This document shows positions 16,111 to 24,948 of a stretch of 33,805 nucleotides of DNA, piece after piece. The stretch's first letter is position 1, and every line of letters begins with the position of its first letter. The stretch covers positions 1 to 33,805 of the forward strand of contig NZ_JACLHY010000034.1 in the NCBI RefSeq assembly GCF_014397245.1. The letters run 5' to 3'. The translations under genes and the position numbers were made by a program. The stretch comes from Arenibacter arenosicollis (GTDB lineage: Bacteria; Bacteroidota; Bacteroidia; Flavobacteriales; Flavobacteriaceae). Below the pieces are notes generated by a model. It saw only the letters and a program-made list of their open reading frames with translations, was not told the origin of the DNA and did no database searches.

Positions 16111-16353
16111 GCTTTATTGATTTGGGAGTCAAATCATTATCCTCATTGGGGATATATACTGGAAGTCGATATGTTAGTTATCCATGATGATTGAAAAGAA
16201 GAAATACTCGAAAAAGGAGATGTTTTTTATTTGCCATCAGGACATACGGCTATAATTCATAAAGATGTTAAAATGATTGATTTTAATCCAACCAAAGAAT
16301 TCAATGAGGTAATTACCCATGTTGGAAAAAAAATGGCTGAATTGGGAGGATAA
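16111..16353 (+). pseudogene. Decayed cupin-domain protein
   Basis: One plus-strand frame reads SNHYPHWGYILEVDMLVIHD, D, a TGA stop, then KEEILEKGDVFYLPSGHTAI, IHKDVKMIDFNPTKEFNEVI and THVGKKMAELGG before the final TAA. This is the cupin barrel: HWGYVLxG metal-side strand, GDVFYLPxGHT, and the common C-terminal tail FxEVxxHVxKKM. The stop replaces the glycine usual after DD (GGA to TGA). No start codon or N-terminal half is found upstream, where the sequence instead resembles the edge of a dispersed repeat (TCTAAGATAATAAATCCCAG at 16081-16100). The gene is therefore broken. Confidence 0.75.
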
Positions 16354-16374
16354 ATTTCATTCAGACTACTCGTT

Positions 16375-16893
16375 TTAATTTTCAATTTTATAATGGAGCA
16401 GTTCCTGATTATCATTGGGAAGTTTTGTTGTTCCAATTAACTCCAGACCTAGTTTCTCCAAAAGCTTTTGGGAGGAAATATTGTTTTTTGAAGTGATGGC
16501 ACTAATGCCTTTAATACCAAATTCATTGAATGCTACCTTTACTAATTTATGTGCAGCTTCAAATGCATATCCTTTGCCTTCATATTCGGGCAAAAAGGCA
16601 AAGCCAATATCAATTCCTTCCAGCCCCTCCCTGTCATATAATCCACAAGCGCCAATTTTTACTTGGTCCGTTTTTCTAATAATGGTGTAATTGGAATACC
16701 CAAGCCTTTCCAATTGCGGCTGCATTTTATTTAAAATATACTCTTTTGCCATTGCAACCGACTTAATATTTCTGTCTCCTATGTTTTGGATCCATTTTTG
16801 GGTATTAAATAACTCAAAAACAAATTCATCATCTGCTTCCGAAGTGGGTTTTAATATTAGTCTTTCTGTTGTAAATGTTTTATATGTACTCAT
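16375..16893 (-). CDS. GNAT-family N-acetyltransferase, RimJ/RimL-like
   Basis: 172 residues from the start at 16893 (MSTYKTFTTERLILKPTSEA, the canonical opening TERLxLxP). The open frame extends to 16932 but the added residues do not fit the family. The core is VKIGACGLYDREGLEGIDIG, then FAFLPEYEGKGYAFEA (acetyl-CoA loop E-G-K-G-Y-A) and ITSKNNISSQKLLEKLGLEL. Substrate unknown. It converges on the cupin remnant 21 nt away. Confidence 0.9.
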   Translation of the reverse strand: MSTYKTFTTERLILKPTSEADDEFVFELFNTQKWIQNIGDRNIKSVAMAKEYILNKMQPQLERLGYSNYTIIRKTDQVKIGACGLYDREGLEGIDIGFAFLPEYEGKGYAFEAAHKLVKVAFNEFGIKGISAITSKNNISSQKLLEKLGLELIGTTKLPNDNQELLHYKIEN

Positions 16894-16990
16894 TTGGATG
16901 GACGTTATACATGGAACATAATTATTCATCATACATTCTTCAATTGCCTAAGTTAGCAATTCCCAATTATTTTTTGATTACGATATTTTA

Positions 16991-17127
16991 GAGACGAAAA
17001 GTTTGGGGGAACTCACAAATTTGAAAGCCTAAAGGACAAACCCAATTTTTAGCAAGAATTGTACAAGATACTGTACTGGTACTGGCGGCATGCCTGGCTG
17101 TAGATAGGCAGGCTAGCGGTAGCTGGG
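16991..17127 (+). repeat. Diverged copy of the dispersed intergenic repeat
   Basis: Part of a 330-nt gap (16933-17262) before the stress genes. The segment GACGAAAAGTTTGGGGGAAC with following CTCACAAA resembles the copy near 23776, and its right end (GATAGGCAGGCTAGC, AGCTGGG) resembles the copies ending near 24846 and 29109. Similarity is patchy, so limits are approximate. The remaining 130 nt to the usp start should hold its promoter; I cannot name a certain box. Confidence 0.35.
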
Positions 17128-17262
17128 ATCAATAAAGACCGAAAGCAATTTCTTTCGAACGTAAAAAGAATATTAATCCGTAATATTTTACGCTGACCAG
17201 ACTGACAAATATCATTGTTGTCTGTTTATTAAAGAGATATATTGAATTCATAAATTTTAATT

Positions 17263-18102
17263 ATGAAACGGAGAATACTTTGTCCTACAGATTTTTCAAA
17301 AAATGCTCAAAACGCAATTAACTATGCTATTGAACTATTTAAGAACGAAACCTGTGTCTTCTACATTCTTAATACCTATAAGGTTGAAGCTTATACCATG
17401 GAGTTCGCCATTACTAAGGATTTAGAGGATTCCGAGAAAAAATCGATTGGTGGCTTGAATATTATTCTTGAGTGGCTATCAGTTGATAAAAATTCTGTAA
17501 ATCATAAATTCCGCGTGGTATCAGAATGCGGTAACTTATTAGACTCTATTAAGACCATAGTTGATAAGCAGGACATAGACATGGTGGTTATGGGTACTAA
17601 GGGAGCTACCGATTCTAGAATGGAAATCTATGGGAGCCAAACCGTGCTAGCAATGGAAGAAATTAGAAACTGTCCCGTACTTGCCATACCGGCAAAAACG
17701 ATTTATAAGGAAATAAAGGAAATTGTTTTTCCAACGAATTTTAAAACAACCTATAAAAGACGTGAATTTCAGTACTTGGTCGACATAGCAAAAATCTCCA
17801 ATTCGTCAATTACAGTTTTAAATGTCCACAATAAAGATGAAAGTCTTGATGCGGATCAAATTACTAATAAAAATTTATTGAAAGATTATTTTGAAGAATT
17901 GGACCATTCATTTCACACTCTAAATAATAAGGATGTACAAACAGCGATCAATTCCTTTATTGAAATTCGTGGGAGCGATATGGTTGCCTTCATTAATAGA
18001 AAACACAGCTTTTTTGGAATGATTTTATCGCGGCCAATGGTAAAGAATCTTAATTATCAAACTAGCATCCCTGTACTGGCTTTGCATGACTTTAGAAGAT
18101 GA
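17263..18102 (+). CDS. Tandem-domain universal stress protein
   Basis: 279 residues, two UspA-like alpha/beta domains. The first starts MKRRILCPTDFSKNAQNAIN and carries the complete nucleotide signature GTKGATDSRMEIYGS (G-x2-G-x9-G-S, near residues 109-123), so ATP binding is likely. The second (from about 150, KEIVFPTNFKTTYKRREFQY) lacks a full signature and ends RPMVKNLNYQTSIPVLALHD, as usual for Bacteroidota tandem Usps. It is a cytosolic stress-survival protein with unknown partner. Another tandem Usp follows about 280 nt downstream, then a cation:proton antiporter and a permease, suggesting an energy or pH stress block. Confidence 0.92.
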   Translation: MKRRILCPTDFSKNAQNAINYAIELFKNETCVFYILNTYKVEAYTMEFAITKDLEDSEKKSIGGLNIILEWLSVDKNSVNHKFRVVSECGNLLDSIKTIVDKQDIDMVVMGTKGATDSRMEIYGSQTVLAMEEIRNCPVLAIPAKTIYKEIKEIVFPTNFKTTYKRREFQYLVDIAKISNSSITVLNVHNKDESLDADQITNKNLLKDYFEELDHSFHTLNNKDVQTAINSFIEIRGSDMVAFINRKHSFFGMILSRPMVKNLNYQTSIPVLALHDFRR

Positions 18103-18177
18103 CTATGACAGTTTGATTAAGGTTTTTTGGGTATCGAGTAAAAAATATGTCCGATTGCTGCATCTGAAGACAATGTT

Positions 18178-18382
18178 GTGATACCTGAAGGCTATGCCAT
18201 ACTTACTGGGAGAAATAATAGGAAAAGGAGTTTTATTTCGTGCCTATTCCGTAGAAGTAGCTCTAAAAGGGTGCTGAATCAAGCCAATACTCCTGTGTTT
18301 GTTTTTTCCGGGACTGACCAATATCATAGGATAAAAATCAACAGAGGGATAACTTTAAGGCTCAATCCTAAAATAGAACTCC
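18178..18382 (+). other. Possible coding remnant between the two usp genes
   Basis: The 280-nt space between the usp genes holds a plus-strand frame reading IPEGYAILTGRNNRKR and later RRSSSKRVLNQANTPVFVFS. The latter part resembles the end of a Usp-type domain (SxxxRVLNQAxxPVxVF), so this may be the scar of a deleted third domain or gene. The frame runs on into the start of the second usp in the wrong phase, so it is not a working gene. The evidence is weak. Confidence 0.25.
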
Positions 18383-19207
18383 ATGAGAATTTTAATACCA
18401 ACAGATTTTTCCGAATTATCAAAAGTAGCAATCAAGTATTCTGTAGATTTAAGTAAGGACGTGGATATACAACTTATTTTACTTCACGTAATAGATACCA
18501 ATGCACCTTCAAGGGCTAGAATTGGTTCCCATAAACTTCAGGAGGCCATAAAAACTAGTTCCGAAAATTCAATGAAAGAACTTATAGGGTCTATCAAAAA
18601 AGATAATAGCCATAATATTGATATTAGCTACGAAATTACCTCTGGCTCCTCAATTGAAAAATATGTCGAAATATTTGCTTTAAAAAATAATATCGATAAG
18701 ATTTGTATTGGTACCAAAGGTGCCAGCGGCTTAAAAAAGATTCTCTTCGGAAGTAATGCTGCCGGTATCATACAAAACAGTAGCATACCTGTTCTGACCA
18801 TTCCTGAATCTGCTCGCTATAAAGGTATTGGCAATATTGTATATTCAAGTGACTTGTACAATCTTGATAAAGAGATTGATCTAATTATCCCATTTGCAAA
18901 ATTAATGGATTCGTGGATTCATATTCTTCATATAGATAAGGACAATGAACGTTTTGATGGGGATTTGCATCAGAAGGAACTGAGTTTAAGAAAAGATTTC
19001 TCTTATCAAAAAATAAAGTTTATTGAACTAAAAAGCAGCTCTGTTATCCAAGGAATCAACAATTTTGTTGCTGACGTTGACGCAGATATGGTGATTATGT
19101 TTACCCATCACACCAACTTTTTAGAAAAGGTATTTCAAAAGAGTATAACCCAAAATACGGCATTTCAAACAAGAATACCGCTTTTTACATTTCAAAAGGA
19201 GTCATAA
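18383..19207 (+). CDS. Tandem-domain universal stress protein
   Basis: 274 residues, paralogue of the preceding usp. It starts MRILIPTDFSELSKVAIKYS. The nucleotide signature is complete at about residues 112-126 (GTKGASGLKKILFGS, G-x2-G-x9-G-S) and is followed by NSSIPVLTIPE. The second domain (IGNIVYSSDLYNLDKEIDLI onward) is degenerate and ends NTAFQTRIPLFTFQKES. Likely binds ATP through the first domain only. Same strand as the antiporter gene, which begins 278 nt downstream. Confidence 0.92.
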   Translation: MRILIPTDFSELSKVAIKYSVDLSKDVDIQLILLHVIDTNAPSRARIGSHKLQEAIKTSSENSMKELIGSIKKDNSHNIDISYEITSGSSIEKYVEIFALKNNIDKICIGTKGASGLKKILFGSNAAGIIQNSSIPVLTIPESARYKGIGNIVYSSDLYNLDKEIDLIIPFAKLMDSWIHILHIDKDNERFDGDLHQKELSLRKDFSYQKIKFIELKSSSVIQGINNFVADVDADMVIMFTHHTNFLEKVFQKSITQNTAFQTRIPLFTFQKES

Positions 19208-19485
19208 ATCTTGATGAGTACAAAGTGTTCCAGTACTAAATTTTATTATTTTTTTGGCGAGTTTTTGGTACAAATAGGAATAGGTAAAGGGCCGTCCAAA
19301 ATGGCAACCATCCAACAATTGGTTATACAAAGACGAATGTCCTTTCAAAATTATGAAAAGGTATAAGAAACACTTTTTACCCAAGAATTTAACTACAAAT
19401 AACATGGAGTAGGGGACCCTCGAATTTCAAATGTCGATCACGCTTACTCTATCGTAATAAGAGTCCAATAGGATAATATATTTAA

Positions 19486-20769
19486 ATGCATTACCTAAAC
19501 GAAAGCCACATTCTGCTTTTTATTGTGCAGATCCTTGTACTCCTGGGGTTTGCCCGAACCCTTGGGGTATTATGTGAGTCCGTGAAGATTCCTGCCCTGG
19601 CAGGTGAAATTTTAGCTGGTGTAATGTTGGGGCCAACCCTACTTGGGCGGGTATCACCGGAATTACAAAACATGCTCTTTCCTCCAAGCGAGCCTCAATA
19701 CATAATGCTTGAAACCGTTTCCTGGCTTGGTGTCTTCTTTCTTTTACTCGCTTCGGGTTTTCATGTTAATGTGGGGCATGCACTGCGTAGCGGACGTGCA
19801 GCAATCCTAATCGGTATAGTCGGGGTGCTGTTTCCCATTGCCGTTGGCTTTCCAGTATTTAGTTCATTTGACCCTATTTATTGGGGAGATGCAGCAACTG
19901 CAGTCTCATTTCCTTTATTTTTATCGGTAGCAGGTTCTATTACTGCAATATCTGTTGTAGCACGCACCTTAGGTGATCTTGGAATTAGCAAAACGCCACA
20001 AGCTTCCCTTGCCCTTTCCGCCTGTGCAATCAATGATATTTTTGGATGGTTATTGTTCACCGTGGTGTTGTCATTGGTAACGGCGCATAGCATGAGTGTT
20101 ATTGATCTGGGCGGTAAAGCATTGCTCGTAATAGGCTTTATCGTAATAAGTATTGCCGTTGGGGCCAAAATATTGAATTTTGCGATAAAACGTGTCCAAG
20201 CTACTTCATTACCACAGCCAGCAGCGGCACAGACTTTAATTGTCAGTGTTGGTTTGCTTTGTGGAGCTATCACGCAGTGGATGGGAATACATGCTATTCT
20301 GGGATTCTTCCTTGCAGGTACCATGGCTGGAAGTGCCAAAAGAGTAACGGAGGAACTTCGCAACAGTGTCTCTGACACCTTACACGCCATCTTTGTACCC
20401 CTCTTTTTTGCTACCCTTGGTCTTAAAATCGATTTCTTGGTTGGATTGGAATTATGGCCTACTGTAATCTTTTGCACAGTTGCCATATTGGGAAAATTTG
20501 TGGGTGCTTGGATAGGTGCTAAATTAGGTAAACAGTCCCAACAATCATCCGTTTTAATGGGCCTAATCTTCATTCCGGGAGGAGCCATGGAGATTGTGGT
20601 TGCTACACTTGCAATGGAACTACAACTCATTGGACAGACAATATTCGTGGCTATTGTATTTTCAGCACTCCTATCTTCAATTCTCGCAGGCCCCCTAATT
20701 GGAATCCAGGCACGGCGTATAGGGATTGGGAAAATTGGAAGCGATCTGAGTACGAAGGATATATCTTAA
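19486..20769 (+). CDS. CPA2-family cation:proton antiporter (KefB/Na+/H+ exchanger type)
   Basis: 427 residues, about 12-13 hydrophobic helices. CPA2 landmarks are VKIPALAGEILAGVMLGPTL in helices 1-2, SWLGVFFLLLASGFHVNVGH, and the ion-site helix SLALSACAINDIFGWLLFTV with the Asn-Asp pair. Later come GIHAILGFFLAGTMAGSAKR and FVPLFFATLGLKIDFLVG. There is no C-terminal TrkA-N/C regulatory domain, so it is a compact exchanger (Na+/H+ or K+/H+) in the inner membrane. Its position after two Usps and before an APC permease suggests a pH or osmotic stress role, by context only. Confidence 0.92.
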   Translation: MHYLNESHILLFIVQILVLLGFARTLGVLCESVKIPALAGEILAGVMLGPTLLGRVSPELQNMLFPPSEPQYIMLETVSWLGVFFLLLASGFHVNVGHALRSGRAAILIGIVGVLFPIAVGFPVFSSFDPIYWGDAATAVSFPLFLSVAGSITAISVVARTLGDLGISKTPQASLALSACAINDIFGWLLFTVVLSLVTAHSMSVIDLGGKALLVIGFIVISIAVGAKILNFAIKRVQATSLPQPAAAQTLIVSVGLLCGAITQWMGIHAILGFFLAGTMAGSAKRVTEELRNSVSDTLHAIFVPLFFATLGLKIDFLVGLELWPTVIFCTVAILGKFVGAWIGAKLGKQSQQSSVLMGLIFIPGGAMEIVVATLAMELQLIGQTIFVAIVFSALLSSILAGPLIGIQARRIGIGKIGSDLSTKDIS

Positions 20770-20774
20770 ATCTT

Positions 20775-20816
20775 AAGCTATTCAACTCCTCCTTCGGATT
20801 GGGAAGTTTGTAGCTT
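20775..20816 (+). terminator. Imperfect hairpin after the antiporter gene
   Basis: Begins 6 nt past the antiporter stop. AAGCTA pairs with TAGCTT, and inside it AACT with AGTT and CC with GG, around a TTCGG-containing loop. No U tract follows directly, so it may mark a processed 3' end rather than an intrinsic terminator. The permease gene starts about 155 nt further on. Confidence 0.4.
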
Positions 20817-20971
20817 GAAAAGGCAAATTTTCAACTTAATATATGTTGCCAAGGCATAAGGGCAAGTGGGTTTACAAATTGTACAAAATGAGGAGATGGA
20901 TTAAGGACAAAAAACCAGTTCCCTTATAATTCAAACCAACTGTCCTTTAATTTTAAAGAAATCTTGAAGGT

Positions 20972-22201
20972 ATGAACGATGAAAAGGAAACTGTAGGTTT
21001 AAAGAAACAACTCGGTACGGTTCAAATATTATTGTACGGAGTTGGAACCATGCTCGGAGCAGGTATTTATGTGCTGGTGGGTAAAGTAGCACAATATTCT
21101 GGAACACTTGCTCCTCTTTCCTTCCTTCTTGCTGGAGTTTTGGCAGGAATGACCGCTTACTCTTATTCCCTTCTGGCTCCAAGGTATCCGAAAAGTGGAG
21201 GGGAAATAGTTTATGTCACTAAGGCCTTTAACTCAAAACGTTTGGCCTCTTTGGTTGGGTGGGGAGTAATTTTCACGGGGTTCATCTCCGCGGCGGCCAT
21301 TCTAAAAGGATTTGTAGGTTACCTGGACGTGTTCATAGAAATCCCAGATGCATATGTTATTATTTTTAGTATGACAGTACTGACTATTCTCGCCATATGG
21401 GGCATAGGAGAATCGCTGAACGTGATCGGATTAATAACCCTGATTGAAGTTGTGGGGCTGCTATTTGTTATTTATGTAGCAGGCCTTGATCTGGAGAAAT
21501 TAACTTCGCAGTTTTCACAAATGTTCATCGAGGCACCCGGCTATGATGTGTTTGCTGTGTTTCAGGGCGCATTCTTGGCTTTTTATGCCTTTGTTGGCTT
21601 TGAAGATTTGGCAAATGTTGCCGAGGAGGCCAAAAACCCGAAAAAAAGCATGCCTGTGGCTATTATAGGCAGTTTCATAATTGCTTTGCTCCTGTATATA
21701 GCTGTGGCTGTAGTAGCCGTGATTTCCTTGCCACTAGATGTACTTTCAGCTACCAATGCCCCTATGGCGGAAACAGTTGCGATTAAGGGGCAGCATTATG
21801 CCTATGCTATTAGTGTTATAAGTTTGGTTGCTGTTTTAAATGGAGTTCTGGCACAGGTCATAATGGGCTCAAGGGTACTTTATGGAATGGCCGGTCAGAA
21901 TAGTGCGCCGAAATTGTTTCATCAGCTACATAAAAAGTATCGTACTCCTTTGCCGGCCACCATAGTGATAGCCATTGGAATTGTGGTCTTGGCCATTTTC
22001 GTGCCCATTGTTCAACTGGCCAATACTACGAGCTACGTAATCATTAGCGTTTTTGCATTGGTGAATTTCTCACAGACCAAGCTGGCTTTTGACGATTTTG
22101 GCAAGTGGAAATGTTGGTGGAACCCCAAGTTTTTAATCCCATTGGTTGGTGCTCTGCTATGTCTAATATTTCTTGGATATAAGGTTCTTGCCGTTATGTA
22201 A
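20972..22201 (+). CDS. APC-superfamily amino-acid permease
   Basis: 409 residues, about 11-12 hydrophobic helices. The helix-1 substrate motif is VGTMLGAGIYVLVG (GxGIY type). The family segment FYAFVGFEDLANVAEEAKNP and the following KKSMPVAIIGSFI is typical of cationic-amino-acid or polyamine-like APC carriers. A later segment GVLAQVIMGSRVLYGMAGQN also fits. The exact substrate cannot be read. It follows the CPA2 antiporter on the same strand after a hairpin, so independent expression is possible. Confidence 0.9.
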   Translation: MNDEKETVGLKKQLGTVQILLYGVGTMLGAGIYVLVGKVAQYSGTLAPLSFLLAGVLAGMTAYSYSLLAPRYPKSGGEIVYVTKAFNSKRLASLVGWGVIFTGFISAAAILKGFVGYLDVFIEIPDAYVIIFSMTVLTILAIWGIGESLNVIGLITLIEVVGLLFVIYVAGLDLEKLTSQFSQMFIEAPGYDVFAVFQGAFLAFYAFVGFEDLANVAEEAKNPKKSMPVAIIGSFIIALLLYIAVAVVAVISLPLDVLSATNAPMAETVAIKGQHYAYAISVISLVAVLNGVLAQVIMGSRVLYGMAGQNSAPKLFHQLHKKYRTPLPATIVIAIGIVVLAIFVPIVQLANTTSYVIISVFALVNFSQTKLAFDDFGKWKCWWNPKFLIPLVGALLCLIFLGYKVLAVM

Positions 22202-22261
22202 TGGCCATGAATGGTTATATTGATTCAATGCTAAACCATAGACCTTGTTAACTGTTGGTTT

Positions 22262-22702
22262 TTATTTATTGGACTTTTCCATTTCATATAAATCAAGACC
22301 TTCTCCCCAATAATTTTTTTCGATCCGATTAAGGCTGAAATCAAATTTTTCAAAAAATTTATACGCCAGTTGAGAGGTTGTTACAATGAACTTTTCTACT
22401 CTTTTATCTTCCCCTAATATTTTCAAACAATGCTCTACCGCCAGTCTACCTAACCCTTGACCATAATAATCAGGATCAAAAAAAATCCACGTAATTCGTC
22501 CTGATTTATCATTTTTTTTTATGTAATATCCAGTACCACCAACAATATTGTTATTCACTTCAATTGTAAAATAGGTTTCTGCATATTCCTCTAGATATTC
22601 TTCAAAATCTATTATTTCGATGTTGTCAAAATATTTAGGAGTGTTAAGGCTAAATATTTTCAATAAAGTCTCTTTGTCAGAAGGTTTGTACGGTCTAATC
22701 AT
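22262..22702 (-). CDS. GNAT-family N-acetyltransferase
   Basis: 146 residues, compact GNAT. It starts MIRPYKPSDKETLLKIFSLN, has the strand pair GGTGYYIKKNDKSGRITWIF, the acetyl-CoA site FFDPDYYGQGLGRLAVEHCL (G-Q-G-L-G-R, residues about 75-90) and the end LAYKFFEKFDFSLNRIEKNY. It is convergent with the APC permease (60 nt gap). Substrate unknown. Confidence 0.9.
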   Translation of the reverse strand: MIRPYKPSDKETLLKIFSLNTPKYFDNIEIIDFEEYLEEYAETYFTIEVNNNIVGGTGYYIKKNDKSGRITWIFFDPDYYGQGLGRLAVEHCLKILGEDKRVEKFIVTTSQLAYKFFEKFDFSLNRIEKNYWGEGLDLYEMEKSNK

Positions 22703-22821
22703 TTTTTTTAAGTGTCACGTCCTAAAATACGGCTACAGATTAATATTTTGCTTTTATACAATCCAAGGTAAACGTCAAATTTTATTTGGCGAACTTTTTA
22801 ATAAACCCAAGCCTTTCGAAT

Positions 22822-22860
22822 CAACACCTAAACCGTCCTATTTGTTATATATGGTGTTAG
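22822..22860. repeat. Small inverted repeat with shared GTTATATATGGTGTT core
   Basis: CAACACC (22822-22828) is complementary to the GGTGTT at 22853-22858, with a 24-nt loop. The 15-nt core GTTATATATGGTGTT (22844-22858) recurs exactly at 32733-32747, beside another inverted repeat. It touches the stop codon of the methyltransferase gene, so it marks the 3' edge of that gene. Confidence 0.45.
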
Positions 22861-23657
22861 AGACTGGCAATTTCACCTCTAGTTTCAGAAAGTTTCATTG
22901 TCATTGATATAGCCTCTGTTTCTACCCAATTATTATATTCTTTTGCTGCAATTAATCTCTGAGAATCATCCATATAACCTTCTTCAGATATTTGCTTTAA
23001 TCCAGCTACTTTACTCCATATACCTACTTTAGACTTGAAATCCTTTCTTTCCCTAGTATAGTATTCATCAGAGTTTAATGTTAGTATGTTTGTAAGTCCA
23101 ATATCCCGAAATAAAGAAGGTAAATAATCAGCTATTTCATTATTCATACCCTCATTTTCTCTCCATTTAAGAAATGCTTCATAAAATTCAATCATGCTTT
23201 GTGGTGGATTTGGATTCCATTGAATTTTCTTGTGATTATAATCCAATATTGATATAACACCATTAGAATTAAGTAATGATTTCATTTTTAACAAAGCTTC
23301 TTTCGGATTAGCTAACCATTGAAGCATTCTAGCAGAAATTATTAAATCAAATTTCTGTTCGGTATTAAAATCAAATATGTCTGTTGAGATTAACTCCAAG
23401 TTCTGTATATGTCCATAATTAGCTATTCCATTTTCTATAAAATTAGGGTCTTTATCAATGCCTATAATTTTTCCGCCATTTCCAATTATAGCAGCAACAT
23501 CTTTGGAAATAGCTCCTGTTCCACAACCTACATCAAGAACTCTGATATCTTTTCTCAGTAAGGGCTTTAAAGTTCGATAATCAACTTCCAATGATCTATT
23601 ATTATATACCTCTGACCCTTCTTTGGAATCTCTTTTTACGATTTTGTTTTGTTTCAT
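22857..23657 (-). CDS. Class I SAM-dependent methyltransferase
   Basis: 266 residues from the start at 23657 (MKQNKIVKRDSKEGSEVYNN); the open frame to 23696 adds an implausible leader. Motif I is RVLDVGCGTGAISKDVAA (near 42-60), acidic residue strand IIGIDKDPNFIE, and motif IV-like KFDLIISARMLQWLANPKEA. Fold and length suit small-molecule methylation. Target unknown. The coding DNA is especially AT-rich, as expected of a recently acquired single gene. Confidence 0.9.
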   Translation of the reverse strand: MKQNKIVKRDSKEGSEVYNNRSLEVDYRTLKPLLRKDIRVLDVGCGTGAISKDVAAIIGNGGKIIGIDKDPNFIENGIANYGHIQNLELISTDIFDFNTEQKFDLIISARMLQWLANPKEALLKMKSLLNSNGVISILDYNHKKIQWNPNPPQSMIEFYEAFLKWRENEGMNNEIADYLPSLFRDIGLTNILTLNSDEYYTRERKDFKSKVGIWSKVAGLKQISEEGYMDDSQRLIAAKEYNNWVETEAISMTMKLSETRGEIASL

Positions 23658-23775
23658 TTTGGATATCTTGAATTCAGTTATGCTTGTCGCTAACAATTGG
23701 ATATTGCTATTAACTATATCTCCTTTATAAAACTAATATAGCTATTTCCAATTATTTTTCTGGCTCCATTATTTT

Positions 23776-23880
23776 GGACGAATAGGTTGGGATAGGCTCA
23801 CAAAGGGTAAAGCTACAGTAAAGCTTATATTTTGGCATTATTTATACAAGATGTCCTCGTTAGCATAGCTGTCGGATATA
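23776..23880 (+). repeat. Diverged copy of the dispersed intergenic repeat
   Basis: Lies in a 320-nt gap (23658-23977) between the two divergent methyltransferase genes. ATAGGTTGGGATAGGCTCAC, the ACAGTAAAGC that follows, and TTTGGCATTATTTATACA resemble the better copies at 24725 and 27631. The alignment is partial. The stretch after it (to 23977) should hold the promoter of the downstream gene; TTTG at about 23911 is a possible -33 box, but no clean TANNTTTG follows. Confidence 0.35.
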
Positions 23881-23977
23881 ATAATTGGTATTACCTTAAA
23901 TTTGTACGTTTGCTTTAATAATGCATCGGAGACATAGTATTATGCATTTATAGTTTGTACGGACGACTGAAGTATTT

Positions 23978-24655
23978 ATGGGGAAGAAAGAAAATGGAAC
24001 TAAAAAAATAAAGAGGCCTTGGCCAACCAAAGAGGCTATGGCACAGGTTTATGAAATGAAACTTTGGGGTGGCGACAAATCTGATTTTTATTCAGGTGAA
24101 GGATCACATCATCCTGAGTTAGTAAATCCATATATAGGCGAAATAACATCATTTTTAACCTCTTTTAAAAGTCCACTTGTAGTATGTGATTTAGGTTGCG
24201 GGGATTTTAATGTAGGAAAACAATTGGTAAAGCACACTAAGAAGTATATAGCGGTTGATATAGTACCAGAGCTTATAGCCCATAATAAAGAAAAATTTAA
24301 GGAAGAAGATTTAGAATTCCGTTGTTTGGATATCGCAGTAGATGAATTACCCTCTGGGGATTGTGCTTTATTACGGCAAGTACTACAACATCTTTCAAAT
24401 GCTGAAGTACTAAGTATATTGAATAAGTTAACCAATTTTAAATATGTTATTATAACAGAACATTTGCCTGAAGGAGATTTTATTCCCAATAAGGAGATTA
24501 TTTCAGGACAAGGCATTAGACTTAAAAAACAAAGTGGTTTAAACGTATTGGCCCCACCATTTAATTTTAAGGTAAAGGAAGAAAAGCAATTATCATCTGT
24601 TGCTTTAAATGATGGTAAAGGGGTTATAGTAACTACCCTCTATACAATTTTTTAA
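23978..24655 (+). CDS. Class I SAM-dependent methyltransferase
   Basis: 225 residues. Motif I is VVCDLGCGDFNVGKQLVKHT, followed by YIAVDIVPELIAHNKEKF (acidic end of strand 2), CLDIAVDELPSGDCALLRQV (motif IV region) and LQHLSNAEVLSILNKL. The N-terminal extension (KEAMAQVYEMKLWGGDKSDF) is characteristic of a methyltransferase group without known substrate. The gene stands alone on the plus strand and is bracketed by two diverged copies of the dispersed repeat, which suggests it arrived as a unit. Confidence 0.88.
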   Translation: MGKKENGTKKIKRPWPTKEAMAQVYEMKLWGGDKSDFYSGEGSHHPELVNPYIGEITSFLTSFKSPLVVCDLGCGDFNVGKQLVKHTKKYIAVDIVPELIAHNKEKFKEEDLEFRCLDIAVDELPSGDCALLRQVLQHLSNAEVLSILNKLTNFKYVIITEHLPEGDFIPNKEIISGQGIRLKKQSGLNVLAPPFNFKVKEEKQLSSVALNDGKGVIVTTLYTIF

Positions 24656-24724
24656 ACAATATTCACATTGGTGTCCTGGGCTGTATTCACTTGTTTTATT
24701 TTGTCCAAATAACAGTAAATTTAT

Positions 24725-24846
24725 AGGTTGGAAGGAACAGTAAAGGCCCAAAATGGGCAAGACTGCATGTGGTAGCATTTATACATTAAGCTCCGCTGGC
24801 ACGGGAAAAATGACGGTCATCCGATAGGCAGGCCCGAGCTAGCTGG
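24725..24846 (+). repeat. Copy of the dispersed intergenic repeat
   Basis: Shares GTAAAGGCCCAAAATGGGCA-like sequence with the 27631 and 28941 copies, then TAGCATTT and CCGCTGGCACGGG. It ends with CGATAGGCAGGC and GAGCTAGCTGG. The right part can fold (CTGGCACGGG against CCCGAGCTAGCTGG). It occupies most of the gap between the plus-strand methyltransferase and the end of the AraC gene. Orientation is the same as the other copies. Confidence 0.55.
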
Positions 24847-24948
24847 TGTTATCTTATATACTGGGTCAAATAATTAATTATAGAAGTTTAATGGGAAATA
24901 GTAGGTTGGTGCAAATTAATCCCATTGTTGAGCTGTTTTTATTTTGGA

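Noticed and set aside
19214..19366. 50-codon plus-strand frame between usp and the antiporter (KMATIQQLVIQRRMSFQNYE)
   Set aside because: No family recognised, no supporting context; it may be a random or decayed frame.
339..19416. CATGGAGTAGGGGA present near 339 and near 19403
   Set aside because: Only 14 nt with no shared flanks or structure; too little to call a repeat.
19878..20630. 250-codon minus-strand frame
   Set aside because: It lies wholly antisense to the CPA2 antiporter, whose motifs are continuous. The antisense translation has no recognisable fold and is rich in Pro, Thr and Lys.
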